This document shows, in pieces, positions 38,092 to 47,841 of a DNA stretch of 64,000 bases. The stretch is from Leptospira sp. B5-022. Lineage in GTDB: Bacteria > Spirochaetota > Leptospiria > Leptospirales > Leptospiraceae. The stretch lies in contig NZ_ANIJ01000022.1 in the NCBI RefSeq assembly GCF_000347035.1, positions 186,001 through 250,000 on the forward strand, read 5' to 3'. Position numbers and translations under genes: made by a program. The stretch's first letter is position 1. Each line of letters begins with the position of its first letter. The notes beneath the pieces were generated by a model. The model was not told the DNA's origin and made no database searches. It saw only the letters and a program-made list of their open reading frames with translations.

Positions 38092-39158
38092 CTTGTTTTG
38101 GGAAGATTTCCCTTTTCCTGTAAAAATTCGACCAGAAATCTAGTAGGTTCCGCATAACATCCGCCGCTGAGATGATGAGGATCTATAAACTTTTGGCATT
38201 TCATTCGGGAACGATATTCTTCCATATCCAATACTAAGGTTTCCGGATATTCTTGTACTAGTTTATTTCGTAAGCGGATCCATTCTTGGAAGAATGGAGC
38301 GGATCTTACCTTTTCGGAAAAAGTGGAATATAATAAAGGAGTCCATAAGACTACTTTAATATGATTCTCTCTTGCGGTTTTTAAAAAATTCCTAAGAAAG
38401 TATTCTTGGACCTTGGAACTTTTGAAATTTTTATATGACTCGTTAAAAATCCTCTCGGATTCCGAACCTAATTTATCTTCCGGAGTATTCGCCAAGAGTC
38501 CGTTCGGAATTCCTCCCTTGAACTTGTCTGATTCGTTGATAAGAATATCCCGAACATACATAAGTTGTTGGACTTCCCACGGATTTTTGATCCTGGAAAA
38601 TGCTTCCTTAAACCTGGGAGGAAATACGGAAGTCCTGAATACTCTCGCTTTTAGAAAACTATCCCATTCATTTGTGGAGAATATATCCCAGTATTTTAAG
38701 AAAAATGGGAAATCATAAGAATAACGTAATGGATATCTGTTCGCGAAATCGGTCCCAGAATCGGGATAATATTCCAAAATGGCGTAATCTAAGGGAATTT
38801 CTTTCTTAAGAAGTTTTTCCAAAGTGAAATTATGGAAAGAATAAGGAGCGGAAGGCCCTGAAAGATTGTATACGATCAGGCCCGGGCTTTCCTTTGCAAA
38901 TTCTACTAAGGAAAATTCTCCCATGTGAGAAGTTCCAAAGAACGTGAGCACTTTTTGGTCTTCCGTTTTTGAATCCGTCTCTTTTTTCATAGTAGAAAGG
39001 ACCTTGTCTTTCATATTATAAAAATAATATTCAGCTCCTGTTTCCGTATAAGGCCTGATCTTCTCGGAAGAAAGAAGTCGATCCCATACGATGAGTAAGG
39101 CGGCAATCCCGAGAGGGATCCAAAGAATTTTGCGCTGTAACAAAGGAATTTTTTTCAT
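38088..39158 (-). CDS. SGNH-like protein of the DUF1574 type, paired with MBOAT
   Basis: A 356-residue protein with one N-terminal TM helix (about 9-25) and a periplasmic SGNH-like hydrolase/acyltransferase domain. The GTSH segment near residue 75 provides a catalytic Ser block, and FIDPHHLSGG near 320 the Asp-His pair. In AlgI/AlgJ/AlgX-type systems a protein of this class transfers acyl groups to a glycan. It lies 3 bp after an MBOAT gene. Which glycan is modified is unknown. Confidence 0.75.
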   Translation of the reverse strand: MKKIPLLQRKILWIPLGIAALLIVWDRLLSSEKIRPYTETGAEYYFYNMKDKVLSTMKKETDSKTEDQKVLTFFGTSHMGEFSLVEFAKESPGLIVYNLSGPSAPYSFHNFTLEKLLKKEIPLDYAILEYYPDSGTDFANRYPLRYSYDFPFFLKYWDIFSTNEWDSFLKARVFRTSVFPPRFKEAFSRIKNPWEVQQLMYVRDILINESDKFKGGIPNGLLANTPEDKLGSESERIFNESYKNFKSSKVQEYFLRNFLKTARENHIKVVLWTPLLYSTFSEKVRSAPFFQEWIRLRNKLVQEYPETLVLDMEEYRSRMKCQKFIDPHHLSGGCYAEPTRFLVEFLQEKGNLPKTR

Positions 39159-39161
39159 AAT

Positions 39162-40559
39162 CTAAAACGCGAAGTAGATAAAATCTTGTCCCTTGCCCGC
39201 GTAATTTCCGAAGATCAAAGCTCCGATCAACAGAAAAGCAAGTAAAAGTTTGGCCCTGTTTCTTTGGAACCAAAGAGGATAATGTGCCGGAGCTTCCGCA
39301 GCATGGAAAATGATTCCTCCGATAATATAAGGAATTACTAAATTGAAAGAAAGAGTACTAGCCTGCTCAGGACGGATATGAAGAAACCAGCTTTTGAAAA
39401 TGTAAAAACAATCCCCTATATTAAAAGAACGGAAGAATACCGCCGCAAGTGTAAATAATAGATATGTCCAAAGGATCCGAACCCCTTGGAAAAATTTCCC
39501 GGTTTCAGGCAGGACCCTCAAACCCTTTCTTTCCATGAACCTTTCCACAAACAGAAAGAATCCGTGAGAAAGTCCCCAGGCTAAAAATGTCCAGTTTGCT
39601 CCATGCCATAAACCCCCCAAAGCGAATGTGATCGTTTGGTTGATATTGGTCCTGAACTCGGAGATCCTGCTTCCACCCAAAGGAATATAAATATAATCCT
39701 TAAGCCAAGTGCCCAGGGTGATATGCCATTTTCTCCAAAGTTCATGGATGTTTTTGCTGAAAAATGGAGCGTTGAAGTTCCTCGGTATATTAAATCCGAA
39801 TAATAAAGCGCAACCTCTAGCTACGTCCGTATATCCGGAGAAGTCGGAATATACCTGCCAAGTAAATCCGATAGCCGCCAAAAGTAAAGATCCGCTTCCG
39901 TATTCTTTCGGTCTTAAAAATACAGGATCGATCAAACTTCCTAAATTGTCGGCGATCAGGATCTTTTTGCATGCTCCGAGTCCGACCAAAAATAACCCGA
40001 TATAGATCGCGGTCTTATGAATTCTTAAATGTTCCAGTCTCGGGAAAAAATCTTTCGCCCTCATGATAGGTCCTGCGACCAACTGAGGGAAAAATAACAA
40101 GAACAAAGTAAAATGGAAGAAACTCGGAAGCTCTTCCACCTTTCCACGATAGACATCTATCATGAAAGCCATGACTTGAAATGTATAAAAGCTGATGGCT
40201 AAAGGAAGAATGATCCTAAAAGAGAATGTACTCGTATTAAATAGGGATAAATTCGTTACGTAGAATAGATTGTCAGAAACGAAATAAAAATATTTGAATA
40301 TTCCTAAGTTGATCAAGTCGATCAATACGATAATCGTGAGCAATTTTTTACTTTTTGTCTTTGCGATCGGCTTTAAGAAAAGATAATTTACAAATACGAT
40401 CCCCATGAGATGCAAAAGGAAAGGGGGATTCCAAGACGCGTAAAATGTTAAGGATGCAATGAGCAATACCCATTCTCTGTACTTGCGACTTTCCCAAGAC
40501 CAGTATAGAACATAAACGATCAGAAAGAATACGAAAAATAAAGTGGAGGTAAAGATCAT
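39162..40559 (-). CDS. MBOAT family O-acyltransferase (second)
   Basis: A 465-residue polytopic enzyme of the MBOAT (AlgI/DltB/PatA-like) family that moves acyl groups across the membrane for surface O-acylation. About 11 TM helices; conserved RKWHITLGTWLKDYIYIPLGG segment near residue 275 and the catalytic-type His in GGLWHGANWTFLAW near 320. It is 2 bp from the upstream SGNH gene and 3 bp from the downstream one. Confidence 0.92.
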   Translation of the reverse strand: MIFTSTLFFVFFLIVYVLYWSWESRKYREWVLLIASLTFYASWNPPFLLHLMGIVFVNYLFLKPIAKTKSKKLLTIIVLIDLINLGIFKYFYFVSDNLFYVTNLSLFNTSTFSFRIILPLAISFYTFQVMAFMIDVYRGKVEELPSFFHFTLFLLFFPQLVAGPIMRAKDFFPRLEHLRIHKTAIYIGLFLVGLGACKKILIADNLGSLIDPVFLRPKEYGSGSLLLAAIGFTWQVYSDFSGYTDVARGCALLFGFNIPRNFNAPFFSKNIHELWRKWHITLGTWLKDYIYIPLGGSRISEFRTNINQTITFALGGLWHGANWTFLAWGLSHGFFLFVERFMERKGLRVLPETGKFFQGVRILWTYLLFTLAAVFFRSFNIGDCFYIFKSWFLHIRPEQASTLSFNLVIPYIIGGIIFHAAEAPAHYPLWFQRNRAKLLLAFLLIGALIFGNYAGKGQDFIYFAF

Positions 40560-40561
40560 TT

Positions 40562-41728
40562 TTATTTTTTCCGGTTCAACCCAAGGATAGAGGGTAAGTC
40601 GGCGGAAAATATCGCGGAGAATTTTTCCATTCCTGCCTTATTCAAATGGATCAGATCGTAATAATAATCCCCGTTATTTGCTCCATCTAGGCTCGCTTGA
40701 TAATCGAGTAGCGGGGTAGTCGGATCAATCTTTCGGATCTCTTCTTCCCAGATCTTATTCCTGTCCGGACTTCTCCAATTCTTAATGATCTCACTATACG
40801 GTGCGATCACTCCTATGATCTTGATCTTTTGTCCATTTTCGAGGCCGACTTGGCGAATATCATTATGCAGGATCTTTAATCTATGGAAGTAGTTGTTCAC
40901 CTGTTTGGTCCTTTCTACTTTGATAGGAGTTTTTTCTCCTAATCCGCAGGTGTCCCAGATCGCTTTCTTATGGAATTGGTCCGAACCCACAGGAGCAGCG
41001 ATCCCGTTCCCAGGATTTGTGATTTTCAAACAAGATTTGATATCTTTTACTTCCGGGAACATACTGATACTCGGAAGATTCGTATTCTCATGCGGCCAAG
41101 GAGTAAGCTTTGCTTCTTTTTTCCTTCTGCTGATATCTTTCAAACGTTTGGAAGGATCTAAGATAAAATCCCTGATATCCCTTCTGTATGCGATACTTTT
41201 GAACGCCAAAAATCCAAGATCGTCATAACGCACATTATAATTGAATTCGTAGATTAAAGGAAAAGCCATTCTTCTATCCAACTCTCCAAGCATAGCAAGA
41301 GTGTGGATTTGTAGGTCTTCTTGGTCTACCCACGGCGTGGAGATTTCCAGAATATGTAAGACGGTATGTACTTTAGGGAATTTTGGAAGAAGGTTCCGCA
41401 CAAGTGCATCTTGTACTACAAGTTCGGTCCCTTCCATTGCTATGGATTGGATCTTCTCCCCGTAAGGTTCCAAGGACTCGTTTAAAGTTTTAAGAGAAAG
41501 CCCCTGGTGAGCGACCGAGGTTCCAAGAAGAAGGATCGTAGGTTCGAACTCGGCCTTCTTCTCCAAGACGTAATCGGTGTTTCGGATAACGTTTGCTGCG
41601 AAGGATCCCTTTTTTAAATAAGGTCTATAAACTCCCGTTTGTAGGCATAAATCGAATAAGGCCAATACGAGGATCGGTATCCAAAAACTTCTCTGACGGA
41701 TCAAACTGATATACGGATTCACTTTCAC
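40562..41728 (-). CDS. SGNH-like protein of the DUF1574 type, paired with the first MBOAT
   Basis: A 388-residue protein with one N-terminal TM helix (about 13-30) and a periplasmic SGNH-like domain. LLLGTSVAHQG near residue 65 is the Ser block; DLIHLNKAGM near 365 is the Asp-x-x-His block. It is longer and diverged from the other DUF1574-type proteins in the window, so the two probably modify different positions or glycans. Intergenic distances on both sides are only 1-2 bp. Confidence 0.78.
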   Translation of the reverse strand: MKVNPYISLIRQRSFWIPILVLALFDLCLQTGVYRPYLKKGSFAANVIRNTDYVLEKKAEFEPTILLLGTSVAHQGLSLKTLNESLEPYGEKIQSIAMEGTELVVQDALVRNLLPKFPKVHTVLHILEISTPWVDQEDLQIHTLAMLGELDRRMAFPLIYEFNYNVRYDDLGFLAFKSIAYRRDIRDFILDPSKRLKDISRRKKEAKLTPWPHENTNLPSISMFPEVKDIKSCLKITNPGNGIAAPVGSDQFHKKAIWDTCGLGEKTPIKVERTKQVNNYFHRLKILHNDIRQVGLENGQKIKIIGVIAPYSEIIKNWRSPDRNKIWEEEIRKIDPTTPLLDYQASLDGANNGDYYYDLIHLNKAGMEKFSAIFSADLPSILGLNRKK

Positions 41729-41729
41729 C

Positions 41730-43238
41730 TCAGAAATCGAAATACAGGAAGTTTTGACCTCCTGCTCCGAAGAACAGAATGATAAATAGATTCGCAGTGA
41801 CGAATACTCCGAACTTTTTCTTATTTTCCACGATCGTTTCTATCGGGTTTCGGGAGAAATAATAGGAAAGAATGAAACAGATCACAAGTAATATTCCGTA
41901 ATCGTAATTTACAAAAGTTTTAACGGAATAGATCCCGCCGGGTACTGCGAAGACCAGCGATTTCATCATTGCCCAGGCGGCTTTCATTGTTTTGGCACGG
42001 AACATAATGAATCCGAAAGAAAGACAAAACATGGTGAAAACTCGAGCTCCGATATCGTAACTTATGCCGCCTCTTTCGTTTAACCAAGAGGCAAGCTTGG
42101 TTTTGGAATATTCTCTATGAATTCCGAGCATAATCCCCTGCCAGAGTCCCCACCCGACAAAATGATAAGCAGCCCCATGCCAAATACCTGCGAATAACCA
42201 AGTGATAAAAAGGTTTCTGTACCCTTTTAAAACTCCTACTCTGGAACCGCCGAGAGGTATATAAATATAATCCCGGATCCAAGTGGAGAAGGAGATATGC
42301 CAACGAGACCAATGATCCGCGATATTCCTTGCCACCATCGGAAAGTTGAAGTTCGGATCGAATTTGTATCCGAAAAGTCTTGCGGTTCCGATCGCGATAT
42401 CGGTATATCCCGCAAAGTCGAAATAGATCTGCCATCCGAAAGCCAAAGCTCCGACCCAGATCTCGGCGGGATTTAGAATTTTATAATTATTGAATGTAAA
42501 GTCTACTACCTTAGCCAGATTATCCGCGAATACGATCTTTCTGGTAAATCCCATTAGGATCTGAGCAAAAGCGATCTGCACATCATCTGCAGTGACTTTT
42601 GGAGTATCGTCCAAATCCCTAAAAAATGTGTGAGCACGAACGATCGGTCCTGCCACCAATTGAGGGAAGAAGGATACGTACAAAGCAAAATCCAAGAAGG
42701 ACTTACGAGCGTCCAGATTCCTTCGGAATACGTCTATGGTATAACTCATAGACTGGAACGTATAAAAAGAAATACCGACAGGCAAAATGATCTTTAGATG
42801 TTCTATCTTGAGAGGCTCACCTGTGGAGATCTGATTGATTAAGTCGGCAAAAACTTCCAAAAGGAAATTTGTGTATTTGAAATAAGCTAAGATCCCAAGA
42901 TTTGTGACGAGAGATACGATCAAGCAGAGTCTTCTGAACTTTTCAGAGACTTCCGCTTTACTCATCAATCTTCCCGCAGCATAGTCGACGACCATGGAAA
43001 CGATCAAGATTATGATATATAAGTTGATATTATAATTACAGAAGGATAGATCGATCCAGTTCTCGTACCAAGAAGAGGTCCTGATATCGTCACAAACTAT
43101 CGTAGCAGGATGCCAAGCGTTATAGAAGTAGAGACTGGCAAGAAGAAGGAAAACCCGTTGGTATGTACCTTTTAGGATCTTTGCTAAGATCAAAACGATC
43201 GGCAAAAATACGAGAAAATGGGCTGAATTGAACAGCAT
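41730..43238 (-). CDS. MBOAT family O-acyltransferase (first)
   Basis: A 502-residue polytopic enzyme of the MBOAT family, with the signature SRWHISFSTWIRDYIYIPLGGSR near residue 310 and AGIWHGAAYHFVGWG near 355 (catalytic His). About 11-12 TM helices. It is clearly related to, but diverged from, the MBOAT at 39162-40559. It opens the paired MBOAT-SGNH block of the minus-strand glycan operon. Confidence 0.93.
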   Translation of the reverse strand: MLFNSAHFLVFLPIVLILAKILKGTYQRVFLLLASLYFYNAWHPATIVCDDIRTSSWYENWIDLSFCNYNINLYIIILIVSMVVDYAAGRLMSKAEVSEKFRRLCLIVSLVTNLGILAYFKYTNFLLEVFADLINQISTGEPLKIEHLKIILPVGISFYTFQSMSYTIDVFRRNLDARKSFLDFALYVSFFPQLVAGPIVRAHTFFRDLDDTPKVTADDVQIAFAQILMGFTRKIVFADNLAKVVDFTFNNYKILNPAEIWVGALAFGWQIYFDFAGYTDIAIGTARLFGYKFDPNFNFPMVARNIADHWSRWHISFSTWIRDYIYIPLGGSRVGVLKGYRNLFITWLFAGIWHGAAYHFVGWGLWQGIMLGIHREYSKTKLASWLNERGGISYDIGARVFTMFCLSFGFIMFRAKTMKAAWAMMKSLVFAVPGGIYSVKTFVNYDYGILLVICFILSYYFSRNPIETIVENKKKFGVFVTANLFIILFFGAGGQNFLYFDF

Positions 43239-43301
43239 TCGTTCGTTTGTCCTCGACTCCTGTGCAGTTTTTTGGACTGAGAGAAACCCACAAGCACTTA
43301 T

Positions 43302-44687
43302 TTACTCGTTCCGATATACTGGCTCCGGAGTGATATCCTCATACTTATCTTCGATCCCTTCTATAAAACTTTTGTGCGACTTTTCGGATCTAGGAAGAGT
43401 GGAATAAGTGAAATTCACCAAAAAAAGTAAGCTCACATAAGAGAAAAAAATAATATGAGAGATGGAGCGTATTCCAAATCTCAAATTGTCGAATTCCAAA
43501 GAACGAAGTACTAAAGCCGCAAAGATCAAAAGTCCTATTACGGAAGAGACCCAGAACTCGAAAAAATAACCTTCCCACCAAGTGTAAAATACGAAGGAAG
43601 GAATAAGCCAAAAGAATAAAAGAATGAGTTCCGTTTTGAAGGACTTCCAGAGGCGGATCCAATTCAAGAACGCCAAAAATAGGATCCCGACCCAAAACGT
43701 TAGATTCAAATTATAAGGAAAACTTTTGAGAGAGGTCAGTTCGTTTGTATTTACCCTAAGTCCGTTCTTGACACCTTCAAAATTTAAAAAGGCGTCTCCA
43801 ATCCCTCTATAAAAATTTATGATATAATTTTTCGGTCCTGGTGCAGCTCCCCACCTTTCTTGGGAAGCGTATAAAAATAGCCAGTTGGCAAAATTTTTCT
43901 CACTTTCGATCGGAGCAGATAAATTCCTTTCTAAAAGAATAAATCCCACATACAAATAAGAAAGTGTTAGGATAGTCACTACTGAGAATAAGTATACGAA
44001 GATGAGTTTGAGTTTATAAGAATATTCGAAACTTCTTCCTCTCCATTTATCCGCAAGAAGGACCGAAACAGGTACGAACGTCAGAAAAATCGTATCCGAT
44101 TGGTGATAATAGACATTCCAAACCTGCAAAAAACCTGCTATGTATAATTTTCCCGGAGACCAACCGTTCTTGGAATTCCAAACACAGAGTAAAAATAAGG
44201 CGGCGGTAAAACAGGAATGGATGAGTGGAGTGTCGTTGTGCTGGGCATAAAACCAAAATCCTTGGGAACAATGGACTGCCAGTCCCAAAAGAACCGCACC
44301 AATCATGTCCTTGTACAATCTCCAGTAGGACAGCATGAGTATAAAAATGAAGAAGGATGCGACCGCCAACACTCTAAGCCTGAGTCCGAACATTGCGGAG
44401 TCAGCCCCATGAAACCAATACCAAAATTTTAAGTACAATAATCCTGTACTTTCGAAACCTATATGATGCGGATTGAAAAATACCTTCCAGTATTTATTGG
44501 TTACTATATTATGAGTGTAAACGATGGAGTCCCAATCGTAATGTCTGGATAAAAATCTCAGATCGAATAAGAATAAGATCCCGGTAAAACAAATTAGGAA
44601 TAGAAAGCCCACCCAAAGGGAAGGAGAACGGAATATATTTTCTCCTTTTTTAAGGAATTCTAGACTTTCCAAGGAACGTTTGAGCAT
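43302..44687 (-). CDS. GT-C-like polytopic membrane protein
   Basis: A 461-residue inner-membrane protein with about ten TM helices. The first periplasmic loop has RHYDWDSIVYTHNI followed by FFNPHHIGFESTGLL, an acidic/His pattern typical of GT-C glycosyltransferases that use lipid-linked sugars. No precise family recognised. Its ATG overlaps the stop of the upstream gene by one base (TAATG). It probably transfers sugars to the same surface glycan handled by its neighbours. Confidence 0.65.
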   Translation of the reverse strand: MLKRSLESLEFLKKGENIFRSPSLWVGFLFLICFTGILFLFDLRFLSRHYDWDSIVYTHNIVTNKYWKVFFNPHHIGFESTGLLYLKFWYWFHGADSAMFGLRLRVLAVASFFIFILMLSYWRLYKDMIGAVLLGLAVHCSQGFWFYAQHNDTPLIHSCFTAALFLLCVWNSKNGWSPGKLYIAGFLQVWNVYYHQSDTIFLTFVPVSVLLADKWRGRSFEYSYKLKLIFVYLFSVVTILTLSYLYVGFILLERNLSAPIESEKNFANWLFLYASQERWGAAPGPKNYIINFYRGIGDAFLNFEGVKNGLRVNTNELTSLKSFPYNLNLTFWVGILFLAFLNWIRLWKSFKTELILLFFWLIPSFVFYTWWEGYFFEFWVSSVIGLLIFAALVLRSLEFDNLRFGIRSISHIIFFSYVSLLFLVNFTYSTLPRSEKSHKSFIEGIEDKYEDITPEPVYRNE

Positions 44688-45292
44688 TAAACGGATCTGA
44701 ACACGGAAGATAAGAACTCACGATTACTTTTAGAAAAAAAATAAGGAGATTCCGCGAGTACTGAATTTTCAGTTTCGGAAAGATGGATCCTAAAAGATAA
44801 TTTTTCCAAACCTAAAAGGGAACGGAACCATCCCGATTTATGATGGATCTGTAAACCGGTTTGATCCGGATTCCAACGAATGATTTCCTTCCCTAAAAGT
44901 CCCCATTTGGTAACTGCAAGCCTATTATCTTCCGTTACAAAAACTTGAAATAGGTTCTTTCGCAAAAACCGGATCAGATCCAAAAAGAAAGCGAATGCGA
45001 TATAAGAGATCACAAAAAGTGCAGAATAGTCGTATAATCTTTTGTCGGTTAAAAGAGAAAGTTTTAGTACCTTGGTGATCTGTAGTAATTCCACAAATTT
45101 AAAGATCCATGTGGAAACTAATGTCCAAAAAGGAAATAAATAGAATAACAATACTCCGTAAACTAAGATCGCAAAGAATGGAGGTATATAATTGATCTTT
45201 AATTTACTTTTTTTGATCTTACTGGATCTAATTTCCGGTTCGGAGCTTTCCCAATTCCACCATGCGGATTTGGATGTATCGGATTTGTTCAT
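44687..45292 (-). CDS. Two-TM membrane protein of unknown function
   Basis: I prefer ATG 45292 (201 residues), which lies 11 bp after the stop of the GT4 gene, over a TTG at 45382 that would overlap that gene by 79 bases. Two TM helices (about 36-58 and 92-110) are followed by a soluble beta-rich domain (about 118-195; AVTKWGLLGKEIIRW and a later LSFRIHLSETE) that may be a bacterial PH-like domain. Unknown role; it sits between a glycosyltransferase and a GT-C-like gene. Confidence 0.6.
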   Translation of the reverse strand: MNKSDTSKSAWWNWESSEPEIRSSKIKKSKLKINYIPPFFAILVYGVLLFYLFPFWTLVSTWIFKFVELLQITKVLKLSLLTDKRLYDYSALFVISYIAFAFFLDLIRFLRKNLFQVFVTEDNRLAVTKWGLLGKEIIRWNPDQTGLQIHHKSGWFRSLLGLEKLSFRIHLSETENSVLAESPYFFSKSNREFLSSVFRSV

Positions 45293-45303
45293 ACTTTGAG
45301 GGC

Positions 45304-46431
45304 CTAGGAGTTTTTCTTTCTTGATTTCCAAAGTTCTACGAGAGAATTTTCGACTAGCTTTGCGGTGGAATCCCAAGACCAATCGTTTTTACTCGGCTTT
45401 CTGCCATAGATCCCTTTTTTACCGGCCAAGGAAAGTGCGTTTTTCCAAGCCTCTAAATTCTTAGGAGAGACGAAAGAGTCCGTAAGCTCGTCTAGAACCT
45501 CGTGGAATACCGGAATATCCGAAACAATACAGGGTTTGTTTTCTCGGATCGCTTCCAGCAAAGGCAGCCCAAAACCTTCATGCAAAGAAGGGAAGATAAA
45601 ATAAGAACAATTTTTATAAAGCCAACCTAGTTTAGAATCGTTCGGGTTCTCTATAAAATAGATCCCTTCCTTCTCTAAGCCGCCTTCTTTTAAAAGAGAG
45701 GTAAGCCCCTCCGATTTCCAGCCGAGTCTACCGGCAAGAACTAACGGATAAGGAAAATTCGGTTCTTCCTTTTTTAAGGAAAGATAAGCTTCTACAAGAG
45801 TGCTTAAATTTTTCCTGGGTTCTAAAGTACCTACGGAGAATAAAAAATTTTTTGGCAGAACTTTTTCGGGAGCGGTCACAGATCCGAAACCTTGAACTCC
45901 CGGATAGACTACTTCTAATTTTGGCTCCAACTCGGGTAAAAAGTTCAGAATATCATTTTTGGTATTTTGTGAAAGGCAAAGGACCTTATCCGCTTTTTTT
46001 AAAGTGATCGGAGACAAGATCTTATGTTGCCAATAATTCGCAGTGGTCATTGTTTCCGGAGCGGACTTGAAATTTAGATCATGATAATTTACCAAGGTAG
46101 GGACTTTTAGTCCGAATGCAGGAAGTAACTGTAAGGTCCCCCAAAACAGATCTATCCTATGCTTTTTCACCAGAGAAGGTATCGTAAAATTCAGCCATAA
46201 AACTCCCGGAAGTTTACTTGGAATAAAAGTAGGAGTCAAACCGATTAGATGATTAAAAACGGGATGAATAGGTTTATTTGAATACAAATAATATTCTAAA
46301 GGAGAATCAGGACGTAATAACCTTTGTAAAACTTCCGCAAGGTATCTCGAATTTCCTGTTATTCCATAAGACAAGGGTCTTGCATCTACCGCAACCCTCG
46401 GTTTATATTTTAAATTTTCCTTTTTTAGCAT
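45304..46431 (-). CDS. Family 4 glycosyltransferase
   Basis: A 375-residue GT-B fold enzyme, cytoplasmic or peripheral. The C-terminal half has the classic segments: LFSVGTLEPRKNLSTLVEAY near residue 205, LVLAGRLGWKS and EGFGLPLLEAI with CIVSD near 310. The N-terminal half has a WGTLQLLP and YHDLNFKS acceptor region. Substrates cannot be read. Second gene of the glycan operon. Confidence 0.9.
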   Translation of the reverse strand: MLKKENLKYKPRVAVDARPLSYGITGNSRYLAEVLQRLLRPDSPLEYYLYSNKPIHPVFNHLIGLTPTFIPSKLPGVLWLNFTIPSLVKKHRIDLFWGTLQLLPAFGLKVPTLVNYHDLNFKSAPETMTTANYWQHKILSPITLKKADKVLCLSQNTKNDILNFLPELEPKLEVVYPGVQGFGSVTAPEKVLPKNFLFSVGTLEPRKNLSTLVEAYLSLKKEEPNFPYPLVLAGRLGWKSEGLTSLLKEGGLEKEGIYFIENPNDSKLGWLYKNCSYFIFPSLHEGFGLPLLEAIRENKPCIVSDIPVFHEVLDELTDSFVSPKNLEAWKNALSLAGKKGIYGRKPSKNDWSWDSTAKLVENSLVELWKSRKKNS

Positions 46432-46446
46432 CGGTTTACAAAAAGA

Positions 46447-47757
46447 TCAAGCGGTTCTATCCGAATAGAAAGTGCACATGTACTGTATTAAGGAAGTATA
46501 TAATAAAAAGGAGAACATGAGTATCGCTTCTTCCGCAATGTTTCCTATAAAACTTCTGTTTAAAAGTAGCACTAAGATGGAAACGGAGATAAAGATCGTA
46601 GCGGATCTATATTTTATTAGATTTGTTTTCCATTTTTCCCAGACTAAAAGTGGTTCTCCTTGCTCCGGCCAAAGTTTAGAAAGAATGAATGCAGTCGGGA
46701 ATAATAAGAATACGAATGCATGGATCCAAGAGATCCCGCTAAAAATTACCGAAAAGAAGAATAATCCGGATAATACAAATCCTTCCGAGGCGCCTTTAAA
46801 TACTCTATACAAATAAGGGCCTGCAATCCCTAAACTTAAAATGCCGGAAATGATCTTTACTTGATTTACTGTCAAAGTAGTAAACGGCATTCCGAATCTT
46901 CCCTGATTTAATAAATCAGAATATGCTAAAAAGTATTTGGATAGGGTAGAATTCAAACTTTGGTTATTCTTCCAAGCTCTCAATGCGGGAGACTTAAGAT
47001 ACTTATCTAAAACCAGATCATACCAGGTTTGGTTCATTTTCCAAGTGAACTCAAGGTCATACAAAGCAGGGAGTGCAATCCAACCAAAAGCGAATACGAT
47101 CGTATAAACGATTACCATCGGTCTTTTTTTGTATAAGAAATAAAATAAGAAAGCTGCAGGTGTGATCTTGATCACGATCGCAAGAGACAAAACAAGTCCG
47201 GATAGCCAATCCTTTTGGACGGAAACAGAAACCAAGATCAGTAATAAGAGCAAGAACCCAACTTGGTTATTGTTTTGGTGATTCTCTACAAATCGTAAGG
47301 ATAAAAGTAAAACTGCTGATAAGAATAAGAAGGATTTTTCTCTTCCTAAAAGTTTCCCGATCAATAATAAGCTTACAATTAACGCTATAAAATTGATCGT
47401 AAAAAAGATCCCGGATGCAATATGGAATGGAAGACCGGAAATCGGGATAAGCAAGAACGCAAAGGTTGGCGGATAAATATAAGAACCTACATTTTCCACT
47501 TTTGCTTTGATCCTAAAGAATACTTCCGGATCGAATATCTGATCTAGTTTTAATTTGCCGCTTTCGAATTCTTGGACCACTTCGGATAAAGCGTCCAAAC
47601 TATATAGGTCCTTGCCTTGTTTGAAATTGCGAGAGGCTTCGTAATAGTCCGAAAAATCGGAAGAAAGTTCCGTGCGGCTGAACCCGTTTGCATAAAGAAA
47701 AGCTAAGAATAGAATGAATACTAAAAGAGGGCCGGACTTTTTCAGGTCGATCCGCAT
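46447..47757 (-). CDS. GT87/DUF2029 family membrane glycosyltransferase
   Basis: A 436-residue polytopic protein of the DUF2029 (GT87) type, related to mycobacterial polyprenyl-phosphate mannosyltransferases. Its first periplasmic loop has SSDFSDYYEASRNFKQGKDLY with acidic residues, followed by about ten TM helices. It is the first gene of the minus-strand glycan operon; the divergent queA gene starts 84 bp away, and the promoters of both should lie in that gap. Confidence 0.82.
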   Translation of the reverse strand: MRIDLKKSGPLLVFILFLAFLYANGFSRTELSSDFSDYYEASRNFKQGKDLYSLDALSEVVQEFESGKLKLDQIFDPEVFFRIKAKVENVGSYIYPPTFAFLLIPISGLPFHIASGIFFTINFIALIVSLLLIGKLLGREKSFLFLSAVLLLSLRFVENHQNNNQVGFLLLLLILVSVSVQKDWLSGLVLSLAIVIKITPAAFLFYFLYKKRPMVIVYTIVFAFGWIALPALYDLEFTWKMNQTWYDLVLDKYLKSPALRAWKNNQSLNSTLSKYFLAYSDLLNQGRFGMPFTTLTVNQVKIISGILSLGIAGPYLYRVFKGASEGFVLSGLFFFSVIFSGISWIHAFVFLLFPTAFILSKLWPEQGEPLLVWEKWKTNLIKYRSATIFISVSILVLLLNRSFIGNIAEEAILMFSFLLYTSLIQYMCTFYSDRTA

Positions 47758-47841
47758 TCAGGTACTCTTTTCTGTCCGCCCGAAAAAGCCAAGAAATTAA
47801 AAATCGATTCCCGAATTCTTCGGATCGGATTCATTGGAAGA

